DNA from: Quercus robur
Taxonomy: Eukaryota > Streptophyta > Magnoliopsida > Fagales > Fagaceae
Reading direction: 5' to 3'
DNA: 64,000 nt
Assembly: GCF_932294415.1 (NCBI RefSeq)
Contig: NC_065537.1
Coordinates: 2,790,001 to 2,854,000 of the forward strand
The position numbers and the translations under genes were made by a program. How positions within the stretch are numbered: position 1 is the first letter of the stretch; every line of letters begins with the position of its first letter. This document shows, piece after piece, positions 1 through 10,899 of the stretch. Below the pieces are notes generated by a model that made no database searches, had not been told where the DNA came from, and was given only the letters and a program-made list of their open reading frames with translations.

Positions 1-515
1 AAACTCCACAAAAACTCTGAAGTCCAAAGAAAGAGACTGGTACAAAAAGAAATTTTTTTTCTTTTTGATGGGAGGCATACTCTGTTTGCATTATATATAC
101 CTTTTTTTTCTTTTTTTTTCAAAGTTCTATGCTAGTACTGATTTCTATTCCGTGTAGATGTAGCAAAGTTGTTATTTACCAAGTGGGACCCACGGTTTTA
201 TATTATAGTTGTAGACTTGTAGTACGTTTTTGTGTTCAAACTACTATTCAATGAATCAATGTAGAGATTTTTTTTTTTTAATCATTACTAAGTGGGACCC
301 ATTGGTTTTATATATAGAATTGTAGTAGGCGTAGAAGTCTACCACTACTAGGAAAGGTACCGTGAATTCACTGAATTGGGATTTTTTTTTTTTTTTGGTT
401 TTTTTGTCTTTTGTGTCGGGGGAAGGGGGCAAATAAGGTATTTCAGGTTATTATAATATTATTAGTCAAAAATTTGAAAGTTCAAGGGGTACCTCCCCCC
501 CCTCTCCTTCCGCCT
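1..515. other. AT-rich intergenic DNA with a short tandem duplication
   Basis: No gene is seen. A stretch of about 35 bases beginning AAGTGGGACCCA and followed by a TTTTATAT run occurs near 180 and again near 289, an imperfect direct repeat spaced about 110 bases apart. Poly-T runs occur at about 266-280 and 381-396. The short open frames here are low-complexity. Confidence 0.5.
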
Positions 516-1480
516 AAGGATGACAATTTTTCCCTATCCCGCTCAACCCTCCCCTCCCCATTTCACCCCACGCGGGTTTTCCCCGCCCTGCAAAGGTGGT
601 GGGGTGGGGATTGGGCAAGGCTTTAGCCCCACACCACGGGGCGGGGTAAGGATGGGTTTAAACTTTTTAGACCCGCCCCGCCCCGCTCTTCCCCGTCCCG
701 TCCCCGCCCCACCTCATGTTACTAAGGGTTATAATTGTAAATTTTTCATACCCTAAAACCCTACTATTTAAACAAACATATCAATATTAGTCTATTTTAT
801 TCTACCCAATGTGGTTCTCTGCCTTTATTTTGTTTTTTTTTTTTTTTTTGATAATAAAAAATGGGGGCCTTTATGGTTGTATTATGCCACTCGAGTTAGT
901 ATAGACCATATGAGGGACAGGACCCACAAGGACCACCGAGGTACCCACCAAGGCTCAAACCTATGTTCCCCTTAAATCCCTCACACAGCAGCCCACCAAC
1001 AAGAGCCCGCTGGCAGCGGGAATCAAACCTGGGCTGGTTAGGCGGAGCGAACGAACCTTACCAGCTGAGCCCAGCCCTTGTTGGCTGCCTTTATTTTGTT
1101 ATGTGTTATACTATGAGATTTTTTTTTATTTTTTTTTATTTTTATGATTGTCTTGTTAAACACTTAGATATATTATTCAATTTTTTCTAAAAATTGATTT
1201 GATTTGATGGGATAAATTTAGTTGTAATTTCAAGTATATTTTTATTAATGAAATAGGTTTCATTAAAAAAATTGCACTAGTTGTAGGGCAAATTAACAAA
1301 AAGTAGAGTTTTACGGGGTGGGGCAGGGCTTCGCAAGGCCCTAAGGGGTGGGGATGGGGTGAGAAATTTTTCCCCATCATGGGAGGCGGGGTGGAGATGG
1401 GGCAAGACAAAACCATGCAAGGAGGGGACGAAGACCCCATCCTTCGACCCCACCCCGCCCTATTGCCATCCCTACCTCCG
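516..1480. mobile_element. GC-rich non-autonomous DNA transposon, interrupted by a SINE
   Basis: The outer ends resemble each other in inverted orientation: AAGGATGACAATTTTTCCC at the left, and the reverse complement of the right end reads AGGGATGGCAATAGGGCGG. The interior arms are strongly GC-rich (repeated CCCCGCCCC on the left, GGGGTGGGG on the right), unlike the surrounding AT-rich DNA. The flanks TTCCGCCT and CTCCGCCC are a possible imperfect 8-bp target duplication, which would fit hAT-type insertion. The SINE at 835-1084 sits inside. There is no transposase. The open frames in the arms come from C/G repeats and are not called as genes. Exact borders are uncertain. Confidence 0.45.
835..1084 (-). 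mobile_element. tRNA-derived SINE with 16-bp target-site duplication
   Basis: Read on the minus strand, the element begins near CAAGGGCTGGGCTCAGC. It has an A-box-like GCTCAGCTGGTAAGG and a B-box-like GGTTTGATTCCCG at tRNA spacing, then a body of about 200 bases, and ends in a poly-A tail (poly-T on the plus strand at 835-850). It is flanked by perfect 16-base direct repeats CTGCCTTTATTTTGTT at 819-834 and 1085-1100. This is the hallmark of LINE-mediated retroposition. The perfect repeat suggests a fairly recent insertion. Confidence 0.85.
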
Positions 1481-1838
1481 CCCCTGTTAGCATGACCCAT
1501 ATATATAAACCAAGCACACATGAAAAACATTGCAATGTCATTTTTATCCAAAAAGGCCAAGAGGTGTAAGCCATGTGGATAGGCATGGTTGAGATAGGGG
1601 CTTACAATCTAGGAAATTTCACATCAGTTGGGTGTGATAAATGAGTGTTTTTCCTTGTTTTGTGCTTGGAGAAACAAAACCACAAGTATTTGATTAATTA
1701 TTTATGATTAGATAATAGTGATAATTTATTCTTTCAGGCCGTTATTATAACACCTTATTATCCCATCCAGATCCAGTGTATTGTATTACCAAAGAAGTGC
1801 TATGTCCACGATAAGGTTCTTACAAATTATAACTTTTA
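1481..1838. other. Intergenic, nothing recognised
   Basis: AT-rich sequence without long open frames or clear repeats. Confidence 0.5.
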
Positions 1839-2369
1839 GCAACTCAAAACACTATTTTATTTATCTTAACACCCCATTTTACAATACATTCAACATCAAA
1901 AGTTTTATTTTAGCATTCAACATATTAAAATAATATAAACAACACAATAAAATAATATATCCAACACAATAAACAACAACTACAACCATCAACACATTTA
2001 AATAGTTATATATATATATATATATATATATAACTTTGGAGATCTTTAACACTTTACTATAGCTTAGTTGTCAAAAATTTTAACAATAGCACTCTTGTTT
2101 TAGCATGTGCTTTTGGAATGAGTTGCTAAAAAATAGTTTTTTTTTTTTTTTTTTTAGCTTTTAATATTCACGGTAAGAAAGCTAATAAATATAGTTTTTA
2201 TCAAATCAAAACACTACTTTATCTATTTTAACACTCTATTTTATAATAAACCCAATATCAAAAGTTTTCTTTTAGCATTCAACATATTAAAATAATATAA
2301 ATAACATAATAAAATAATATATCTAACACAATAAACAACAGATGCCACAATCATCAACACATTAAAATA
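1839..2369. repeat. Direct duplication of a ~165-bp AT-rich block
   Basis: The block at about 1839-2006 (AAACACTATTTTATTTATC...TCAACACATTTAAATA) is repeated at about 2204-2369 with roughly 10 percent differences. A (TA)n tract at about 2007-2031 and unrelated DNA containing a poly-T run separate the copies. Both probably belong to one older internally duplicated transposon, but I could not define its ends. Confidence 0.6.
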
Positions 2370-2423
2370 CTTTTTTTTTTTTAACACTCCACATTTAAAA
2401 TTTATTTTTTGTTTGGAGTTTTA

Positions 2424-2770
2424 GGGTGTGTTTGTTTGGAGGTGAAATAGGGTAGATGGAAAACTTTAGAGAGAAAATAAAAAATAAAACTTTTTTGGAG
2501 TGTGTTTAATTGGATGGAGAGGAAGGAAAATAAATGGTGAGGTCTGAGTGTTTTCTCTCCAAACCTACCAAAAAGTTTTCTCCCCAAAATGGGGAGAAAA
2601 CTGAAGGGAGAAAATAGGTTGCTCAATGGACGAAAATGGCCATGTGCATTTCCATTGTTGCACATGAGCAATTCAACCAATTCCTTTTTTTCTTTTTCTT
2701 TTTTGTGCTTTCTTGTGCATGTTGCCTCTTCCTTTTTTCTTTCTTTTTTTTCTTTTCCTTCCCAGACGTT

Positions 2771-2801
<31 letters not shown>

Positions 2802-3118
2802 CGTTCTTTTTTTGATTTCCTAGGCTGTGGATGTGATAGTTTTTTCTTTTTTTTTTTGGTTTAACTAGACATGATTTTTATTTTTTAATAAATTGGGTGA
2901 TTACTTTTTTTGTCATTTTTTTGTTTTAATTGGCCATCATTTTATAACAAGGGTATAAGAGTAAATTTATCCAAACTCACTTTTTCCATCCCTCCACTTT
3001 TTTCACTCCCAATCAAATAAAAATGAGAAAAATTAAAATCTTTTCTATCATCCCACTTTTTCATTCTCGTATCATTTGTTATCCTTCCATTTTTTCACTC
3101 TTCTAACCAAAAAGAACC
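2424..3118. mobile_element. Harbinger/Tourist-like non-autonomous element
   Basis: The left end is GGGTGTGTTTGTTTGG and the reverse complement of the right end is GGTTCTTTTTGGTTAG. TTA trinucleotides flank both ends (2421-2423 and 3119-3121), the target duplication expected of PIF/Harbinger elements. Internal halves also match in inverted orientation: GGATGGAGAGGAAGGA on the left, and TCATCCCACTTTTTCA-type sequence on the right. A T-rich core lies at about 2680-2860. There is no transposase frame. Confidence 0.5.
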
Positions 3119-3783
3119 TTAACTACAAGTGAGCTCAAACTCAAATTGTTTTAACTTTGCCGAAGTTGTTTTTAGGGAATTGGTTGCTAAATTCACTTAT
3201 ACTGAAATTAGTCAATTTAGCAATCTTATCGAGATGCTCTGAATGCTCAAGATGAGAGCCAAATTTTCAAAAGACTGTTACAGCACGTGGGAACCATCAT
3301 AGCCATCAGTAAAGACTGAAGAGACACGTATTTATTGTGCTTCCTTCCTAGAAGGTGCGGTGCCCTATAACTCTCAGCTCACCTAGCACATTGGATCAAA
3401 ATTTCAAACCCTCCAGTAGAGTGCTAATCATGCTGCTCATACTCTAGCTAGGTGGTCCCTTGATAGTTCTTTTTTTGGCTCTTTTGATCAGGGGTTCAGC
3501 CCACCTAGTTTTGCTAATCTCATCTTGGTGGAAGTTGCCTAGGCTGTGTTGTTGTTTTTTCTTTCTGGTAATAAAAGTTTTCTTTCACACAAAAAAGAAA
3601 GAAAAAGGTAATGACTTTTGCCTCACACGCTTAATAGTCAACAAAGAAGCGGTTGAAGAGTTTACAACAAACATTTTCACAAAATATCTGTTTCTTGTGT
3701 GGAGTTCATTTCACCGGTTTGCTTTCTCTTGCCTTTGTCTTAAACTTAATTTTCACAATTCACATCTACACAAAGAAGAAATT
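3119..3783 (+). promoter_or_regulatory. Upstream region and probable 5' UTR of the NLR gene
   Basis: No gene lies here. The reading frame of the downstream receptor stays open back to 3460, but the upstream part (lysine/phenylalanine-rich low complexity) does not resemble an NLR N-terminus. It is treated as 5' UTR. No convincing TATA box was identified. Confidence 0.35.
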
Positions 3784-6700
3784 ATGGCAGGGGTCTTCCT
3801 AGGAGAAGCGCTTGTATCTGCAATCATTGAGGTGGTGGTAGAAAGAGTGGCTTTTCCTGAGGTTTTAGACTATTTCAAAGGAAGGAAGCTTGATGGGTTG
3901 CTAAGAAAGTTGAAGCTAGTGCTGTTGTCTGCTAATGCTGTGCTCACTGATGCAGAGGAGAAGCAAATTACAATCCCAGCTGTGAAAGAGTGGCTGGACG
4001 AGCTTAAAGATGCTGTTTATGATGCAGAGGATGTCTTGGATGAGATTGCCACTGAAGCCTTGCAATGCAAGTCAGAAGTTAAATCTCAAACCTGCACAAG
4101 TAAGGTATGGGACCTCATCTCTCTTTCTGTTATTCCAGTTGACAAACGGATAAAATCAGAGCTAAAAATGATTATTGAAAGATTAGAATATATTACAAAA
4201 CAAAAGGGTGTCCTTGGTCTGAAAGAAGTTGCTGGTGGAGTACCATCACGACAATTAACAACTTCTTGCCCAGAAGAATATGGTTTGTATGGTAGAGATG
4301 TTGATAAGGAGGCAATATTTAAGTTGTTGCAATCAGATGAAGCAAGTAGTAGCAATGAAATATGTGTTGTTCCCATTGTTGGTATGGGTGGGATTGGTAA
4401 AACAACTCTTGCTCGGCTTGTATACAATGACAACAGAGTAAAGATGAGTTTTGATCTCAAAGCATGGGTTTGTGTCTCTGAAAAATTTGATAGTTTAAGG
4501 ATAGCAAAAACTATTCTTGAGGAGGTAACTCTATCTGCTTGTGACATTCAAAATTTGAATTTGTTGCAAATTAAAATCAGAGAGACCTTGACAGGAAAGA
4601 ATTTTTTTCTCGTATTAGATGATGTTTGGAATGAGAATTATATTGATTGGGACGAGTTACTCAGAATTTTTAGATGTGGGGCACGAAAGATTCAAATCAT
4701 TGTTACAACACGCAGTGAAAAAGTAGCAGCAATTATGCACCCTATTTCAACTCATCTTTTAAAGCAATTGTCAGATGAAGAATGCTGGTGGTTATTTGCA
4801 CAACATGCATTTAAAAATGGAAGCTCCCATGAATATCCAAACCTTGAGGTAATTGGTAAAAGAATTGTCCAGAAATGTAAAGGCTTGCCTTTAGCTGTAA
4901 AAACACTTGGGGGTTTGTTACACTCTAAACAAGAACCAAGACAGTGGAATAAAATTCTGAAAAGTGATATATGGGACTTACCAAAAGGTGAAAGTAATAT
5001 TCTACCAGCTCTAAGATTGAGCTACCACTATCTCCCATCATATCTAAAGCGATGCTTTGCTTATTGCTCAATCTTTCCTAAGGATTATAAATTCAAAAAG
5101 GAGGATTTGGTTCAATTGTGGATGGCAGAAGATTTATTGCAGCAATCCAAAGGAAATGGGAGGTTGGAAGAAATAGGTGAACAGTGCTTTGATGATCTAG
5201 TATCAAGGTCATTTTTTCAACGATCAGATGACAACAAATCAGTTTTTGTAATGCATGACCTTGTCAATGACTTAGCAAAGTTTATATCTGGAGAATTCTG
5301 TTTGAGGTTGGAAATTGAAGAATCAGATGAAGCTACAGCAAAGACACGGCATTTGTCATATTTTAGAGCTGAATTTGACACCTCCAAGAAATTTGAGGTC
5401 TCCTACAAAGCTAAGGGTTTGCGCACCTTGTTGGCTTTAGAATCCTCGCCATTTTCATTGAGTCAATTTGATTATTTGGCAAACACAGTAACTCATGATT
5501 TATTGCAGACATTTAAGTGTGCACGGGTGCTATCATTATCTGGCTATCATAACATAAGAGAGTTACCTGATTCTATTGGCAATTTAAAGCATCTACGTTA
5601 TTTGAATCTCAACCGCACTTCAATCAAGCGCTTACCTGATTCTATTTGCAATTTGTATAATTTACAAACCTTACTGTTATTCAGATGTACTTTCCTCATT
5701 GAGTTGCCTGCCAAAATGGGAAAACTAGTCAACTTACGCCATTTGGATATAATTGGAACAAAGTTGAAAGAGATGCCATTGCAAATGCGTCAACTGAGAA
5801 ATCTTCAAAAATTAACTGCTTTTGTTGTGGGTGAACACAGTGGGTACAGCATTGGAGAATTAGGAGAGCTTCGACATCTTTCTGGAACATTGTCAATACT
5901 TAACTTGCAAGAAATTGATTGTGCTAGAGATGCTATGGAGGCTAAATTGAAGGATAAGAAGTTCTTGTCTGAATTGGTTTTGCAATGGGGTGATGATAGT
6001 AAGGATTCCCAAAATGAAAGAAATGTGCTTGAACAGTTCTGTCCTCATACAAACTTGAAAGCTCTCACCATTGAACATTATGGGGGTACAAGATTTCCAT
6101 TCTGGTTAGGAGATTGTTCATTCTCCAATATGGCGTCCCTTAATCTTGTAAATTGTAAATATTGCTCCCTTTTACCTCCTCTTGGACAGCTTCCTGCCCT
6201 TAAGGAGCTCTCAATTGCAGGTTTTCATGAAGTATCACATGTGGACCGTGAGTTCTATGGGAATAGTTCTTCTACAGTTAAGCCATTCAGATCCCTTGAA
6301 AAGTTAAGCTTTGCAGAGATGCCAAACTGGCAAGAATGGCTTTTATTTGAAGGTGAAGATGTAGGCGGAGCTTTTTCTACTCTCCAAGAGCTTTGTATAA
6401 TTAGATGTCCCAAACTAAGCAGTAGCTTGTCTAACCAACTTCCCTCTTTAACCCACCTTACCATTGAAGAATGTCAACAACTTCTTGTGTCACTTCCACT
6501 ATCTCTGGCCATTCAGGAATTAAACTTAAAAGATTGTAGTAAGGTACTATTGAAAGAATTGCCACCTAAACTGCATAGTCTCACAATTGAAGGATGCCAC
6601 ATACTACAGTCCTTTGTTGAGCTAATGATATCACCTCCACGAGGTTTCCTACTCATTACATTGAAATCACTTACAATCTGTGGTATTTTACAGTTGCCAA

Positions 6701-7509
6701 GGGGCCATTGCTATCCATCACTTGAAAGATTGAGGCTACGAGGTGGCCATGATTCACTTTGGTCTTTTCCGTTAGAGTTCTATCCAAAGCTCAAATTTCT
6801 TGAAATGTATGGATGTGAAAATCTTGAGTCTTTTTCTGTATCAGAGGGATCTCACCTAGATCTTACTTCTCTCACTCTTTTGGAAATCAGGAATTGTCCT
6901 AACTTTGTGTCCTTTCCCAATGGAGGACTGTGCGCACCAAACTTGACACAGGTTACCATCATCAATTGTAAAAAGTTAAAGTCCCTACCTGAAAGGATGC
7001 ATGCTCTCCTCCCATCTCTTGTGGCTTTGAGATTATCACGGTGTCCAGAACTCGAATCATTTCCTGATGATGGTTTGCCCTCTAATTTAAAAGCACTTGC
7101 CATCTGCTTCTGTGACAAGCTCTTTTCCCATCGCCTGGAATGGGGTTTGCAAGGTCTTCACTCTCTTAGAAGCTTCCACATTCGTACTAAAGACACAGAA
7201 GTATTGACATTTCCAGAGGAGGCATTGCTGCCTGCAACTCTTACCTCTCTTTCTATCTCATCTTTTCCTAATCTAAAATCACTTGACAATAAGGGGTTTC
7301 AACAACTCATCTCTCTCAAATGCTTGGAGATTATTTCTTGCTATAAGCTTCAGTGCTTACCAAAAGAAGGCTTGCCAACCTCTCTTTCTTTTCTACATAT
7401 CCGTCAATGCCCTTTGTTAGAGCAAGATTGTCAAAGAGAGAGGGGGAAGGAGTGGCGTAAGATTGCTCATATTCCCCTCATAGAGATTAACTTTGAAGTG
7501 ATCACATGA
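3784..7509 (+). CDS. CC-NB-LRR disease resistance protein, RPP13-like type
   Basis: This is an intracellular immune receptor: the NB-ARC ATPase switches on when pathogen effectors are sensed, usually through the LRR. It is encoded by a single exon of 1241 residues. The start is set at MAGVFLGEALVSA, the canonical beginning of this class, although the frame is open for 108 codons further upstream. The coiled-coil domain (about 1-170) carries DAEDVLDEIATEAL, the EDVID-like site. NB-ARC motifs in order are P-loop GMGGIGKTT (200-208), RNBS-A FDLKAWVCVS, kinase-2 LVLDDVW (DD at 279-280), RNBS-B IIVTTRS, GLPL (367-370), RNBS-D CFAYCSIFPKDY and MHD (490-492). All key residues are present. About 600 residues of leucine-rich repeats follow, ending in KEWRKIAHIPLIEI, typical of the family. 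It has no TIR or integrated decoy domain. The recognised pathogen cannot be inferred. Confidence 0.95.
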   Translation: MAGVFLGEALVSAIIEVVVERVAFPEVLDYFKGRKLDGLLRKLKLVLLSANAVLTDAEEKQITIPAVKEWLDELKDAVYDAEDVLDEIATEALQCKSEVKSQTCTSKVWDLISLSVIPVDKRIKSELKMIIERLEYITKQKGVLGLKEVAGGVPSRQLTTSCPEEYGLYGRDVDKEAIFKLLQSDEASSSNEICVVPIVGMGGIGKTTLARLVYNDNRVKMSFDLKAWVCVSEKFDSLRIAKTILEEVTLSACDIQNLNLLQIKIRETLTGKNFFLVLDDVWNENYIDWDELLRIFRCGARKIQIIVTTRSEKVAAIMHPISTHLLKQLSDEECWWLFAQHAFKNGSSHEYPNLEVIGKRIVQKCKGLPLAVKTLGGLLHSKQEPRQWNKILKSDIWDLPKGESNILPALRLSYHYLPSYLKRCFAYCSIFPKDYKFKKEDLVQLWMAEDLLQQSKGNGRLEEIGEQCFDDLVSRSFFQRSDDNKSVFVMHDLVNDLAKFISGEFCLRLEIEESDEATAKTRHLSYFRAEFDTSKKFEVSYKAKGLRTLLALESSPFSLSQFDYLANTVTHDLLQTFKCARVLSLSGYHNIRELPDSIGNLKHLRYLNLNRTSIKRLPDSICNLYNLQTLLLFRCTFLIELPAKMGKLVNLRHLDIIGTKLKEMPLQMRQLRNLQKLTAFVVGEHSGYSIGELGELRHLSGTLSILNLQEIDCARDAMEAKLKDKKFLSELVLQWGDDSKDSQNERNVLEQFCPHTNLKALTIEHYGGTRFPFWLGDCSFSNMASLNLVNCKYCSLLPPLGQLPALKELSIAGFHEVSHVDREFYGNSSSTVKPFRSLEKLSFAEMPNWQEWLLFEGEDVGGAFSTLQELCIIRCPKLSSSLSNQLPSLTHLTIEECQQLLVSLPLSLAIQELNLKDCSKVLLKELPPKLHSLTIEGCHILQSFVELMISPPRGFLLITLKSLTICGILQLPRGHCYPSLERLRLRGGHDSLWSFPLEFYPKLKFLEMYGCENLESFSVSEGSHLDLTSLTLLEIRNCPNFVSFPNGGLCAPNLTQVTIINCKKLKSLPERMHALLPSLVALRLSRCPELESFPDDGLPSNLKALAICFCDKLFSHRLEWGLQGLHSLRSFHIRTKDTEVLTFPEEALLPATLTSLSISSFPNLKSLDNKGFQQLISLKCLEIISCYKLQCLPKEGLPTSLSFLHIRQCPLLEQDCQRERGKEWRKIAHIPLIEINFEVIT

Positions 7510-8762
7510 GTTGTGATGGAGAAGTGCTTTTGCATGCCCAGGTACTTGTTCTGCACTAATATTACCATTCTTCTTTTGCTCAATTTTTTTTAGGGACTCC
7601 TGAACTTTTAGGTCAAAATATCCCTTGTCCTTATTCTATAAAGGCATCACACGACTTAAACCACTGAGTCTACATATTATATGTCATGATACCATCATTT
7701 TAGTTAACTCTCGTAAATATAGCTGATAGAGAAACTTCAAAATATACATAAGAAAGTTTAGATTTTTTTTATTTGAAAAATTAAAAAATAAAGCTTTCTA
7801 GTAAAATACTTTCAGCGCACTTATGTAAGAGATGCCATTTTTCAAGAAGCAGCTTTCGATCTCAGGAAATTAAAAATGAAAAAGAAAAAGAAAAAAAAAG
7901 GAATCATTAATTTATGTAACGGTTACCATAATTTTTAAAAACTTGGTGATTTTCAATCTGGCAATTTCATTGTATATGCTCAGTTGTTTGCCTTTTCTTT
8001 TGCAGTGTCACTTTCAGAGGTCAATAACTAGTGCTCACACACCCAGCATCAACTTCATGCCACTGCTAACTGCTGATCCTTTTGTATCATGTATAAACTC
8101 CTAATTGTCTGGTAGTTTTCAAATTACTGTAAAAGTTCATTCATGTCAAAGAGTCCATTCATGTCAAATTACTGTAAAAGTTTAATCTCAGGAGGACACC
8201 AAGGCAGATGAAAGTTAGTGCTGCTTCAGTACCTTCTAGTAGCTGCTGAATTCTCTCTCTCTCTCTCTCTCTCTTTAACATGTTACCTGTTTCAAAATGA
8301 TGAAAAGAACTTTGTACAGCTGAAAGTTTTTCTCTATTGCAAACTTCTGAATAGCACAAGGTAAACACACAAACACAAGTTTTCTCTATTGCTGAAAAGT
8401 ATCAATTTCTTGTGCTGTTCTTTTAGTTTTAGCCCAACATCTTAACTAGTTTCTTGCTGTGTTTGCTTTTCAATTCAATAGGGTAGACTATTGGGATATC
8501 CCTGGTGCTGAATGTTTTACCTTTTTTTTTTTTTTTTTTTCCCTTCTGATTGTAAAGGAAATTTTTTAATGTATTTTTGGCTGAATAACCTTTAGTTGAG
8601 CAACCATGAAGGGGCATTGATAGTTTTCAGTTATATGGAAAGGGCATTGGTTTCAGGCATGAGTTTTTCAATGGCCAAGCTCAAGCAATGGTAACAAATA
8701 GGCCTCATATCTCCCTTACTTATCCTTGATCTATGGAAGTCTTTGTTGAGGTATGATGCCAA
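7510..8762 (+). other. Probable 3' UTR/introns downstream of the NLR; microsatellite
   Basis: Downstream of the stop there is a donor-like CAG/GTACTTG near 7541 and an acceptor-like TTTTGCAG ending near 8006. RPP13-like genes often have spliced 3' UTRs, so a UTR intron is possible but unproven. A (CT)n tract lies at 8252-8274. A 17-base direct repeat, AAATTACTGTAAAAGTT, occurs near 8120 and 8166. No other gene is seen. Confidence 0.35.
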
Positions 8763-8819
8763 AGGAAGAAAGGAAAAGAATGGCGCAAGGTTGCTCAAAT
8801 CCCCTGCATAAGAATCTAA
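8763..8819 (+). pseudogene. Remnant of a second NLR: last LRR codons plus stop
   Basis: Translation in this frame gives RKKGKEWRKVAQIPCIRI followed by TAA, which aligns with the C-terminus of the upstream receptor (GKEWRKIAHIPLIEI). Nucleotide similarity extends over roughly 50 bases. No LRR coding sequence continues upstream, so this is the 3' scar of a lost tandem paralogue or an unequal-exchange product. It shows that the NLR was once part of a small cluster. Confidence 0.75.
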
Positions 8820-10316
8820 TGAAGTTGTCATATGTGCAAAAACTCTTAGATGAGACCCAATTTTACCGCCACATGAGAGATAGGTAGCAGCATGGTCAAT
8901 TTTACAGTTCATTGTTTTAGAGTATGACTTTACATTGGATAGAATGACGATAAATAATACACATGGTTGACCCCTTATTAGTATATGAAGGATCCATAGT
9001 TGATCCCAAATTTTTAGGACTAAGACCGGATTGTTGTTGCACTTGTTTCATATGATGAACTAGTATCAATTTAATTTGTTGCTTCTTTTTTTTTAAATAA
9101 ATTGCAAGACTTGCATCATTAGGCTCTTAAATTCCTTATATGCTCTCAAGTTACTTAAAAAACCCTTGATCTTGAAGATTTTTGCTTAATGGACTCCTTT
9201 GGCTCACATTCTAGCTTGGGGAGGGTCTGCAGCATTATTCAACTCCTACATTTGGAGTTCAGAACTCTGCTAGTGCAGCAAGACAAAAGAAGAGGCAAAA
9301 GATGCATAAAGCCTATGAAAATGGAAAGGCAATTAAATGAGACAACAGATTCTTTTTCTTTTTTTGACAGAAGATGCAGTAGGCTGAAGATCTTGGAGAC
9401 TGAAATATACAGCAATAGCAAATGAGTAAATCTGTAGCTGCAGAAAATTTCACTAATTTTTTCACATAATTGCCTTTGCATTTGTGTTGTGGTGCCGTTC
9501 AATTGAGGCAAATATGTGAGTCAGTGTGAAAATTTTGGTAAATTTTTTTGTGTCCGTAGCAGGATTGATAGCAAATGTGGCCATGAAGTAGACAGAACAT
9601 GGAATAAGAAATTATTTCAAGAAAATTCACAAAAAATCATATTTCACCAATCAAGTCAACTACCATGAAAATTCTGTTATGAATTATTGCACTTAAGGGC
9701 CGTCTCTGCAATTGATTAAAAATCAATTTTTTAATCCATGCAGTTGCAATGTTAGGGATTGTTCAAACAAAGATGCATAGAGTATGACAATACAACCCCT
9801 TTCTGTAGAAATTTGCACCAAAAAACAAAAAGGTTTGAGAGTAAGATAGAGGGGTCAATGTTTGCAAATGGTAATGGAAAAATCTCTTGATACTAAGAGT
9901 TTCATCAACCTTTTTACATTATCAATGTGTTTTTGTGTTGTGGTGGGTTTAGTAGGGGTTGTTATTCATGGGCAGGGAGTATGCTCCTACCCTCTCACAA
10001 ACGGGTGGGCCTCATAATGGGTAGGACCCACCCCCTATAAATTCCTTTGTAAATGTGAGGAGAGTATACAATAATTTTTTGTCTAGTAGAGCATTATCTC
10101 AAATGCAATATAAGTAAGATGTGAAAAAGTCTGATTTTTTCAAATGTGTTATCTGAATTGAATTGAATGGTAATATAATGACTTGGCTTTCTCTTGAAAA
10201 ATAGGGTTGGTACTAATGATAAGGGTTTGACTTGTATTACCATAATTTTAAGATATATAAAGGTGCTTCATTGCTTCTTTAAAATAATTTTATAATTTAT
10301 TATAATGATAAAATTT
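8820..10316. other. Intergenic, no supported gene
   Basis: Only short low-complexity open frames occur. At about 9960-10060 there is a region rich in GGGTGGG/CCCACCC that can partly pair with itself and may be a small transposon fragment. Nothing else is recognised. Confidence 0.4.
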
Positions 10317-10500
10317 AGGTACAACACTTAGGTGTTGTTCCTTAGGTGCTGTTCCTTAAATTCTCCTTTTAAGATTCAGTTATATAGTTATACTTAACTA
10401 AAAATACACTTCTATCCCATGAGAAAAAAACCATATGGCTGAATCTTAAAAAAAGAATTTAAGTAACAGTACCTAAGTATCGTGCCTATTCTTCACGTAA
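10317..10500. mobile_element. Hairpin MITE with ~60-bp inverted arms
   Basis: The left arm (10317-10380) begins AGGTACAACACTTAGGTG and ends TTTTAAGATTCAG. The right arm, reverse-complemented (from about 10491), begins AGGCACGATACTTAGGTA and also ends TTTTAAGATTCAG. The arms match closely around a loop of about 60 bases. It has no coding capacity and no unambiguous target duplication. Confidence 0.6.
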
Positions 10501-10649
10501 CTTAAAACCAAATTTATATAGTTATACTTAACTAAAAATACACTTCCATCCCATGAGAAAAAAAACCATATGGCTGAATCTTAAAAAAAGAATTTACGTA
10601 ACAGTACCTAAGTATCGTACCTATTCTTCACGTAACTTAAAACCAAATT
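10381..10649 (+). repeat. Tandem duplication, 134-bp unit, two near-identical copies
   Basis: The unit beginning TATATAGTTATACTTAAC at 10381 recurs at 10515, with only about four substitutions and one extra A across 134 bases. It covers the loop and right arm of the adjoining hairpin MITE plus its flank. High identity suggests a recent event. Confidence 0.85.
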
Positions 10650-10899
10650 TATGTATTTTCCTTTACTATCTATTTTTATTTAATCATAATTATGTTATTG
10701 AAGTATTTTCTTTAGTTTATTTATAATCTATATATCACTAAAAGTTGAAAAGTAACATTTAGTGTTGCTACGCTCACGTTGAGCCACGTCAGCGGCCATG
10801 TCATCCCAATCCTTTATTTTTTATTTTTTTTTTATTTTACCTACAATTTTAAAACAATTTTTACAAGTTTCAGAATAATAAATCCCAGCCCTATAATAA

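Noticed and set aside
411-756. Proline/glycine-rich open frames near the window start
   Set aside because: They come from the GC-rich arm of a transposon, with both strands low in complexity.
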